Origin: Sorghum bicolor
Taxonomy: Eukaryota; Streptophyta; Magnoliopsida; Poales; Poaceae
DNA: 64,000 nucleotides
Reading direction: 5' to 3'
Assembly: GCF_000003195.3 (NCBI RefSeq)
Contig: NC_012877.2
Span: 11,697,106 to 11,761,105 of the forward strand
Shown: piece after piece, positions 55,897-64,000 of the stretch
How positions within the stretch are numbered: the stretch's first letter is position 1
Layout: the number at the start of each line of letters is the position of its first letter
Notes under the pieces: generated by a model
What the model was told of the DNA's origin: nothing
What the model saw: only the letters and a program-made list of their open reading frames with translations
Database searches by the model: none
Position numbers and translations under genes: made by a program

Positions 55897-58862
55897 TGTA
55901 ATACCCGATTTTAAGGATAAAACCAGATATGCACCATATGTGAGTCTTAGAAGTCAAATCTCACATATAGCTACAAATAAGGGGTAATATCAAAAGACAA
56001 TGCATAAATATATAACGTACTTAGTATAAAAGAGATAACATTTAAGCAACCACCGGATAGACAACTCTAAACTTCGGGTATTAACTTCACTCTACGGGAT
56101 CCAACTGACTGGTTGATCACAAGCCTAAAGCAACTCCTGAAGTGTGGGGGAAATTGCAAGAGTGAGTCCATGTCGAACTCCACAAGTATAGCAACTAGAT
56201 TGTATAGATCCCACAATCTCATGATCAATGTGACATAAATAATGTAGAGCATTAAATAATAAATAATGGGCATATTTAACACACAAGAATCATCATCGTC
56301 GATGCAAGAATCCCCAAGGCCGCTCTTGACCGTGAGCATGGCTAGTATATCAGTTTTTAACACTCTGCAGAGGTTGTACATCTTTACCCATAAGTCATGA
56401 TTTACCCATTCGCCCGAGGCCCGTCGACCTCTTAACCCACTACCAAGGAAGGTCGGCAGGGATCACTATGAAGCCTTTCAAAAGTTTGGCTAACATGTTA
56501 GGGCTGTAAGGTTTCCTTTGCGCGCAGATATAGAGCCCCCCTTCTGATGGCACAATGACGCGCAGCCTATACACATACAGATAGAGGCCACACTATACCC
56601 AAAACGGTTCAGCCCCTCCGCCCTTTCGGGTAACCTCTAACAAGCTAGAAAAAGGTCTTCATACTAAGCTTAAGCCAGAGCCATTATAGCCCTCATGGTT
56701 GCACTGTTGTCCCGATTATCACTTACAGATAAATCATCAAGTTACTAAAAGTCATTTTTATCATTTATTGCTTAACATTAATCTAGCCACTGGATCATGG
56801 TCACAGAAATAAAATCCGAATGCTTGAAGTACTTTTGTTCACCATGAATTGCTCACCGTCTAAACTCGATCATCGATCATCACCACACAAACAATTGGAA
56901 CCAAACATACACAAAGCAAACAAAGCTATAATTAGAACAGTACACCAATCAATGAAAAGGTTTGAAAATTAATCTACATATTGCTACGAATACACGTACG
57001 TGAAAAACACGCTAATCGGAGTTACATTGAAAAATAAACAACTAACGGAGATTTACCTCAATTTAAGAGTAAAAGCTATAAGCTCAGTTTATTTTATTTA
57101 TAAAACCATGTGATAGATATTAATTTAGTCAATTTATATCTTAGTTAAAAAGTAGAGTTAAAGCTAAATATATTTTATTTATAAACATATCTCATATTGT
57201 TTAAGTCATTAGACTTTACTCTGCAAAAAAATAAATAAACACGGGAGAGCACCTAGCCGGATTTAATGTATGCAACGTGTTTAACAAACTAAATAAAATG
57301 TAGTTCAAAAAAATATATTCATATCAAGAATAATTAATCATAATAGCAATTATAGGTATAAAATATCCAGGTTTTTTAAAAACTGGATGCGTGCAGATTA
57401 ATCGTATTATTTTAATTGTAAAATTCAGAGATATTTTGACAATAGAAAACATAGTTGCAGATTTACAGACTAACGCAAAAGGAAGCTATGGATATAAAGG
57501 CACTAACCAATGCTGAAACAGATCGAAGGCACAGGTACTAGGTGATAAAGATTTGCAGAATTGCAGTGCACGGGCAACTCGTGAGCCATAGAGATGGAGG
57601 GCCGGCATGCAGATGCTGTGTTTCTGGTGATCAAGCTGCACTCGATTGGCAATGGGCAGCAACAACACAGAAGATAATCTGAAGTTTCATGGAAAAACAA
57701 AGCATCATAGATAATATATATTTATATATAGGCATGCAGGACTTTGGGCACGGTATAGACCTCATCGAATAGAGAGAGCAAGCAAGGCAGGCTGTAGGGT
57801 TCCTCATCACGGTGCAGATGACATCAGGTGGCAGGCGATCTGGTTGACATGTCTTGATGACTGAAGCTTGGCTGCACCGTAGGCATGAATATTCAGGTTT
57901 CGAAAAGTAGAGGTCCTTGATGACCAGGCAAACTCATGGGCAGGGCAGGGTAACAGATCCATGGTGAATTGGCGATGCCAGACTTTCGCTTGGACTTCAA
58001 GCGTCCAACTGCAAAGCAGATGCGTTATTCTGGGAATAAGCTGCATAGAACAAGGACTCCTTGAGGGATCGACAAACCAGGAGACAAAAAACAAATCAAA
58101 AACAAACAACGGAAGTAGAGTGCACCAAAGGTTGCCGGCGGAGATTCTCAAACTTCGCTATGAGGCTGGTTGAAGATATGCGATCAGCATGTTGACTCGT
58201 ATATATAAGAGACACATATAGGTAAGGTTTTGGGTTGAGTTAGAATAAGATTGGATTTTATTATTTTCGGAACTATTTAATACCATGATTAAAAAATAAT
58301 TCTAGAATATCTAGAATTACTATTTGAGTCATGAGAAATACTCCGAAAATTCCAAAATTTTAGGGGAAATTTCCAGAGACATTTTAGAACATGAAGAATC
58401 CAAATAAAGTATTTGGTGCTCATGATAAGATAATTTGGAGTATCTAAAAATTAGATTATGCTCACAGAAAAGGCCGCAAAAATTCCCGAGAACTTTTGTA
58501 GAGATCTCGTGATGGACAAGAAACTGAAAGGAGTGACTTAGGTTTGAAAGAAAAGATTCTCTTAAGCTGAGAGACAAGGAATTTGATTGTAGAAAAAGAT
58601 ATATACGTGCCGAATAAGGAAGATCGATCTACTAAACGTATTTTAAATATTTTTTCTTACTATCAACACACAAAGGAGCAATAAGCAGACATCACCCGAA
58701 ATCATATGCACCAGCATGTATGTACAACCATGTTGCTAAGCCTTATGATAAACTTAAATCTAATGAAAAATATTATTTTTCCTATATTTTCATGAGCACA
58801 AAAAATACAAAACTAAATCGATTTTCATCTATTTTGAAAGGAGCAAATTTTAGGGAGTTACA
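55897..58862. mobile_element. 2.97-kb LTR-like insertion (solo LTR or non-autonomous LTR element)
   Basis: Begins TGTAATACCC and ends GGGAGTTACA, with a perfect 5-bp duplication cgctt (55892-55896 and 58863-58867). TG...CA ends plus a 5-bp duplication mean LTR-retrotransposon integration. I see no internal pair of long repeats, no primer site and no gag or pol, so a solo LTR is the simplest reading. The interior is AT-rich, with short frames (for example 57807-58151 minus) that show no family motifs. The family is not recognised. Confidence 0.65.
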
Positions 58863-59070
58863 CGCTTGCAGAACCCATTTAGTTTATAATTATATTCATA
58901 ATTATTATTCTCTGTTTTTGTTTTTACAGTAGAACATGTGAATCTATATTAAATTCCTAGTAATGTAATTAGGGATGACAACCTACTTCATGCTTAGGAA
59001 TGTTTGAGTGGTTAGTTGCTATTTGACAAGTTAATGATATACTGTGCATTTCTAGTGTTGTTGCTGGGAG

Positions 59071-59346
59071 TAGGGATGAAAACGGTACGGATATTTTCCG
59101 ACTGTATTCGAGACCAAATTCGTTTAGAGGGGTTTAGATCTGTCCGTATTCGAATCCGAATATTCAACATCTGATACTGTATCCGTATCCGAATACTTAA
59201 ATCGTATATTTGTGATGTCGACATCCAATCATATCTTATCCGACATGGTTGATATTATCCGTATTCGAATCCGAATCCGACCAAAAATATGAAAACAAAT
59301 ATGATATCAGTGATATCCGTCCGTATCCGATCCGTTTTCATCCCTA
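59071..59346 (-). mobile_element. hAT-type MITE, copy B
   Basis: 276 bp, terminal repeats TAGGGATGAAAACGG, 8-bp duplication gctgggag (59063-59070 and 59347-59354). Its reverse complement closely follows copy A (13332-13607). Confidence 0.9.
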
Positions 59347-59417
59347 GCTGGGAGTAGGGTTTATATCTATTTTAGTAATGACGGTAGTAAATGTCAACAC
59401 CCTGCATCCATGGTGGT

Positions 59418-60699
59418 TGTTGATGGTAATAAATGTCATTTTTCACAGTCAACATAACATGAGAAAGGACCTAAAACATAATTACCATCTAGATATAGGG
59501 GTTATACTAACAGAATTTCACGAGTTTTGGTGAATGTCTATTTCTATAGGTGGTTATTAGAAAATGACCAAAGGAGGCCTACATGCCATATTTACATAGA
59601 GAGAAAAGGGCTACATGTATAAAAAGAATAATCTAGAAGACTCGAGAAGCAATGCCCCTGGGCAGCCACCCCACCTGGGTGGCAAATCAGGAGCCACCTT
59701 GTGGATCATGCCTCCACCGCCTTCGAGGATCAATAATAATCATTCACCAAGGTCGGTTTGATCCAAGGGCTGTGGTGCTTCCTAGAGGGCTATATAAATA
59801 AGGCCTCTGGTCCAAGGAGAAACCCTAATTCATTCATCATTCAATTTAAGATTTACAGAAAACCCTAGAGCCACCATCTCAATTAGATCTCTATAGTTTA
59901 GTAGCAGAGCTACATAGGATTAGAACTAGAAGGAGGCAAGCATCGCTTGGTTTCTGGATCTATCAAGAGGATTCTTGGTAACTCTCTCCTACTTTTATAT
60001 TCGTTATTGTATTATTCATGTAGTTCATCATTTGTATGAATATGACTTTAGTCTATTCTATCATATTGGATATGACTTTGCTCTATTTGATTATGTTCTC
60101 AGTTATATTATTCTTATTCTACTTTGATTATATGCTAGGCATAGTTAAATTAGAATTATATTCAAGTGTAGGATCATATAGCGCTTGCTCATTGAATTCA
60201 TGGGTGAGTGATAAATATTGTGTAGGTGTGGTGCCTATACCATATTTTCTTGCGATTGCACCCTATATTCTGGACCATGTGGTAGATCGCGGGAGTGACA
60301 GTCCTGTTGAGTCATTCGTAGTCCACCTCCCGAGTATAGGGCAGGCATAGCACAACTATTATAGAGAAGTGATTGCTATGTTCTTCATCTTCCTTCATAA
60401 TATCACTATGCGTAGATTTAACCTTTTCTTGCTATGATTGCCAAGTGTAATTGCACTAGCCATTGTATGCTTTGACCTTATAGTTAGAATAACTTAGGAT
60501 TTATCCTTGTAGTTTGTCCTAATCCATGCTAGTTTTTACAAGCTTAGAGTAATCTATTGAGATGTTCATCATTTATTATGTGGCTATGTTCTTATCTCTT
60601 ATTGTTTACCTTTTATATATTATTTATCTTGTCACACTTACCCTGTATGAGAAGATAGATAAAGACATGGTTATACTCTCCATTACCACATGCAGTGAT
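59418..60699 (+). repeat. 5' part of an Athila-like LTR, cut by E7
   Basis: Begins TGTTGATGG at 59418. It shares with the E1/E2 LTRs the block cagaatttcacgagttttgg, a TATATAAATA box (59791-59800) and the gactttgctctattt region, plus the LTR open frame (60036-60350, diverged and shorter). It stops at gtgat (60695-60699), where the E7 LTR starts; the other half lies outside the window. The GC boxes are degraded here. Confidence 0.75.
60036..60350 (+). other. LTR-internal hydrophobic ORF, diverged copy 5
   Basis: 104 codons aligning to the other LTR frames (YCVGVVPIPYFLAI against YCVGVVLIPYLSAI), truncated by a stop after GQA where the others continue with EQHYY. Shows the frame persists in a more distant LTR. 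Confidence 0.35.
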
Positions 60700-61916
60700 T
60701 GTTGACGGTCCTTAATGCTCACATTTAACCGTCAACTAATCATGGAAAAGGATCCAAATGCAACCGACACCTAGACTTAGGGTTTTACCTGACAGAATTC
60801 CACGAGTTTTGGTGTTTGTCTATTTCTGCAGGGGGTTATCAGGAAATATGGAGGAAAGGCCCACACGTCTGGTTTACATAGAGATATTAATGTGTGCGCA
60901 AATTTTCTATCATCTAGAAGACTCTAGAAGCCACGGGAACGAACGGGAGGCCGAGCGGGCCCGGGGGCAGGGCGCCCGCCCTCCCCCCTTGGCCGCCCGC
61001 CCTGCCCTGGTTACCAATCAGGGCAGGTCTCGCGGATCGTGCTCCATCGCCTTTGAGGATCAAGAATAACCGTGCGATTAAGGTCGGTTTGATCCGACGA
61101 CCCATATTCATTTGGAGGGGCTATATAAGCAGGCCCCCTTGGCCCCTGGAGGTATACCTCTTCTACAGAATCAAAGCTAGGGTTTCAATTATTCATCCAA
61201 GTAGAGAGGATCCCTCTAGTTCATCTAGTTCTAGTTCTAGTTCATCTAGTTCTAGTTAGTTAGTTCTAGTTGTAATCTAGAAAATAGGGAGAGAGAAGAG
61301 GAGAGAGGAGGAGGAGCGGGATCTATCGGATCTTCCTCAACATTGTACTTTTGCAGCAACTGGTTCGTTCTTCAATTCAGAATTCCTGAGTTCTTTAATT
61401 ACTTTTATTTACATTCAAGTTATCTATTGGATTCCTGCTTGCATCAAGTGCTCTAGCCTTTGAAACGCTAGAGTAGTAATTAATAGATTAGACGTGGTGT
61501 TTAGTCTTGCAATTACTTGGAATTACACCCAATCTTGCGGATTGTTGTGGTAGCCCTAGGGTAGTGACAGCCCTATCGGTTGACGTATTCCACCTCGTTC
61601 GGATCGGTGTTTGTAGGACCGTAGTCAGAGCTTCCTAGCCCCCTTCTCATCTCTTTCTGTGGTTAGTGTTCTGATGTCCTGAAATAAATAATCTTTGAAG
61701 TAATTCTTTATTCTTAGATCAATTAGGGAACTCTCACGAAACTTCCTCTCTTCCCACAAAAAATAATTATATAGTTATCCTTGGGCGATCTTGAACCTTA
61801 ATTAGTACACTCACGTTCCCTGTGGAAAATCGATACTCTGGAGTACTCCCGGATGAAAGATACATCGGTATCCGTGCGTTTGCGGATTTTTCTGTTTACG
61901 TTTAAAATACCCAACA
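60700..61916 (+). repeat. E7 5' LTR
   Basis: 1217 bp, TGTTGACGG...CCCAACA. GC boxes 60970-60981 and 60991-61002 (one mismatch), 21 bp apart; TATATAA at 61122-61128. A ctagtt/ctagttcat repeat lies at 61215-61270. Confidence 0.88.
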
Positions 61917-61923
61917 AGCTTTC

Positions 61924-61941
61924 TGGCGACGTTGCCGGGGA
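61924..61941 (+). other. E7 primer-binding site (tRNA-Asp-like)
   Basis: TGGCGACGTTGCCGGGGA, 7 bases after the LTR, one mismatch to the E2/E3 site. Confidence 0.8.
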
Positions 61942-62017
61942 ACGGTAGCTGTGCTAGTTTCGAACCAAGTTGTCCGTGTATCCTTTTTCTTTTCCTTTTT
62001 TACAACACTCCCCTTCC

Positions 62018-62608
62018 ATGTTCACAAATTCTAAATCCATCCTTGACCTTAGAGACCCCTCTTATCCCTCTCCTTTTCAGTCTCATGATGATCCTAGCAA
62101 TCCATCAAGACGATCAAACCATAGGAGTCATAAAGACCATGAGGATCACATGTCAAGTAATGTCATAGAAGGAGAGCTAAGCCATATAGAAAATTCTAAC
62201 ACCTCCCCTTTCCTGATCACAAGTTCTAAATGGCTAGAATGTGTAGAATGGATGGACAAGGAAGAAGCCTTAATGGATTCTGACTTTGGCTCAATTTTAA
62301 ATGGTGAGTTCTTGACTCCCTTTGAAGATGAGATTCATCCAACTATAGAAGAGGACATAGGCGAGACCAATTCAGGAGAAACTCTGAACTTTCGGATTGG
62401 AGACGAAGATAACATTAATGAGCATGGAATTTATTTCATAGCCACTTCGTTTGCTCCATGCTCATATGCAACATCTTCCCAATCTATTGGTCTCTCCAAC
62501 ATCACCACATTTGAGATCTCCAACCCCCTCTTCCTTTCTATTTATAAAAACATTAAAAGGGCAGTTGTCGATGCATATGCCTATAATAAATATTGCAGAT
62601 CTCGTTGA
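62018..62608 (+). CDS. E7 ORF1, gag-derived remnant or novel small protein
   Basis: 197 codons from the ATG at 62018 (MFTNSKSILDL). This resembles the E3 Gag start (MENQNSKSIHES) in sequence and position; the frame can also be read from 61970. It is acidic and Ser/Asn-rich, with a SHKDHEDH segment and FDFGSILNGEF-like acidic blocks. No Gag core block (LFPFSL) and no zinc knuckle are present, so it cannot be a normal Gag. It may be what is left after an internal deletion, or a repurposed short protein. The intact frame is notable in a window where most TE frames are broken. Confidence 0.45.
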   Translation: MFTNSKSILDLRDPSYPSPFQSHDDPSNPSRRSNHRSHKDHEDHMSSNVIEGELSHIENSNTSPFLITSSKWLECVEWMDKEEALMDSDFGSILNGEFLTPFEDEIHPTIEEDIGETNSGETLNFRIGDEDNINEHGIYFIATSFAPCSYATSSQSIGLSNITTFEISNPLFLSIYKNIKRAVVDAYAYNKYCRSR

Positions 62609-63940
62609 GTTGATATAGGTCAGCGTTGGAGGGGAAACCACTTCGCCGACATAAATTGATGGTTTCCCAAGGACAAGCTTAGTGTCCTAAAATAAGCACT
62701 GATCAGATCGTAACATGAGTTTTTAATTATTTGCAACATTACCTTGTGTATTGAGCATATAAGGATAATTGTAAAAAATTCCTTCGGGTATTCTTGTCAC
62801 TAACCTTTCTAGGATTGGAGCAAGAAGATCGGATGAATGACAAGCACAAGGTATGTCCAACCAATCATCATACAACATTGAATTAAATTCATCCAAACTT
62901 GAATTTTGCAAAATTCAAGCTTGGGGGAGTACTTTACATAAAAATACCCTTTGCCATGTTGCTATGTTGGTTGTCCCAACCTTTGAGACATGCTCAATTT
63001 GTTAAATACTAATCACACTACTTCATCTCCACTTGAGTAGATCTCTATAAATGCTCTCATGCTACCTTTATTTGCTTTAGTATATGTCTAGGTTTGGAGT
63101 AGTTTCATTTATCTCTTAATTAAGCCGGGTGCTTAGTTTAGGAATGATGATCTTACTTCCAAGGAATTTTAAATTAAGCATGGTGCTTAGGTTAAAATGC
63201 CCTCCTAAATCGACATGGTGTCTAGGTTGATTTTTGAGCTGATAGTATGCTATAGTAGATATTGGATATTTTGTTGGACTAACCCCTGCAGGAAAACTTT
63301 CAATATCGACCTAGGAAGTCCTGAGATAAACTCACATTGGAGACAAAGAGAGAGACACATGAAGTTTAACAATTTACACAAGGAAGGCATAGCTCACAAG
63401 AGATGATCCATGGAGGGTGCCACAAACACGATGCACAACCGCTAAGAAAGCAAAGCTTCCACAAGGTGATACTGTACCATCACTCTTCAAGTAAGGTAAT
63501 ATCTTAAGGTACTTGATTATCACTTTTATAAGCTTCTCTTTGGTTTTAGTGTTCACATGAATAAAAGAGACAAACATGTATGATTTACAACTCTAGATTA
63601 ACCAACCCAATCGATTCAATATGTTTAGTCCTTCCACCGTTGTGATCCCACACTCCTAATCATATGAGCTAAAATGTTGCACACGCAATCTTTGGAAGAT
63701 ATATATAAAAAAACATAAGTATAGATAGATTATCTTTCCATTAGGTTGAGCGATCTGATCTGACAAATGATTTAAATGCTACACTCATGATCTTATTATC
63801 CATCAACTTCATCTTGCTCACTATGCTTAAGGTTAGAGAAGAGCAAATACACTTTTGGTTCTGTTGGTGTTTTCCACCAACAGGGCCCATGCACTTGATC
63901 TCTGCCTTGTCTCTATGAGCAGGTACACTTCGAGCAAAAC
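62609..63940 (+). other. E7 noncoding interior, no gene recognised
   Basis: AT-rich. A purine tract, aagcttgggggagt, lies at ~62929, like the one that follows the gag-pol region in E1/E2. A perfect hairpin, TGTTGGTG-TTTTC-CACCAACA, is at 63859-63879. No hairpins of the CAAG set were seen in this part. Confidence 0.5.
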
Positions 63941-64000
63941 ATGGAGGAGTTTTACAGCTTCCAGACTGCACCAAATGAAGGACCTGGATCTACGAGCACA
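63941..64000 (+). CDS. Possible start of an ORF3-like gene, cut by the window end
   Basis: ATG at 63941 opens 20 codons without stop to the last base (MEEFYSFQTAPNEGPG...). GC content rises relative to the upstream AT-rich DNA, and the position corresponds to ORF3 in other Athila-like elements. Too short to assign. Confidence 0.25.
   Translation, partial: MEEFYSFQTAPNEGPGSTST

Larger units (their letters stand above)
55671..59399 (+). repeat. LTR remnant interrupted by an LTR-like insertion and a MITE
   Basis: Host sequence is 55671-55896, 58868-59062 and 59355-59399, homologous to 190-675 (cttcccagtggta, ggtataattatctgtccgctt, agggatgacaacct, terminal atgtcaaca). Its left part was displaced by E5, which inserted at atgat. 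No coding region. Confidence 0.65.
60700..64000 (+). mobile_element. E7: Athila-like, pol-less element (5' end only in window)
   Basis: 5' LTR at 60700-61916, primer site, a gag-related ORF remnant, a purine tract at ~62930 and further noncoding DNA to the window end. The left flank gtgat (60695-60699) is the presumed target duplication; the right end is outside the window. No protease, RT or integrase in the first 2 kb of the interior. Confidence 0.75.

Noticed and set aside
57486..58173. Frames inside the 2.97-kb LTR-like insertion
   Set aside because: Overlapping short frames on both strands without motifs; no support for a gene.
1..59399. Idea that 1-675 and 55671-59399 are the two LTRs of one element with matching target duplication
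   Set aside because: The bases after their ends (acgca versus ccctg) do not match and no primer site follows either end; relation beyond family membership is not shown.

Overview
The window looks like intergenic, repeat-rich nuclear DNA of a grass, probably a panicoid or Andropogoneae genome. The evidence is several Athila- and Tat-lineage Ty3/gypsy elements, CACTA elements with TTTGCCGAGTG-type subterminal repeats, and hAT MITEs. I see no intact ordinary host gene, no tRNA or rRNA and no CRISPR array. Almost every base from 12.5 kb onward can be assigned to a transposable element, and nearly every TE coding region is broken.

Layout. 1-675 is an LTR remnant, followed by a pyrimidine tract and a G-rich tract. 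E1 (1054-9348, minus, TSD gcagg) is a complete but pol-less Athila-like element inserted in the G-rich tract. Next come a left-truncated CACTA end (to 10686), an unassigned 1.8 kb, a complete small CACTA-like element (12482-14240) carrying a hAT MITE, and a CACTA 5' part with a TNP2-like exon (15205-17529). That CACTA is joined abruptly to the truncated 3' LTR of E5.

The core is a Russian doll. E5 (17530-55670, minus; gag plus an ORF3) contains E4 (22794-52867, minus, TSD gatgt; Tat lineage with an antisense spliced gene). E4 contains E3 (32175-49803, plus, TSD atcgg; Athila with gag-pol-ORF3). E3 contains E2 (34912-43090, plus, TSD gaggt; sister of E1). To the right lies an LTR remnant (55671-59399) carrying a 2.97-kb LTR-like insertion (TSD cgctt) and a second hAT MITE (TSD gctgggag). 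Then come another LTR remnant (59418-60699) and E7 (60700 to beyond the window), a pol-less plus-strand Athila-like element.

How the parts relate. E1, E2, E3, E5 and E7 share a primer-binding site matching the 3' end of tRNA-Asp. E1, E2, E3 and E7 share a pair of 12-bp GC boxes exactly 21 bp apart, about 120 bp upstream of the LTR TATA box. E1, E2 and E3 share a small set of hairpins with CAAG loops in the 3' noncoding region. Coding capacity is divided. E1/E2 carry gag plus two tandem canonical retropepsin domains and nothing else. E3 carries RT, RNase H, integrase and an ORF3, but its protease-like region lacks the catalytic D-T/S-G. E5 carries gag plus a different ORF3 driven by what looks like a duplicated U3 promoter. 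This suggests, as inference, a set of mutually dependent elements. E4 is the other highlight: a six-exon plant-mobile-domain gene sits antisense to its pol, with its own TATA box and tandem 105-bp upstream repeats, and the word GCCGAT/ATCGGC is strongly over-represented through the element.
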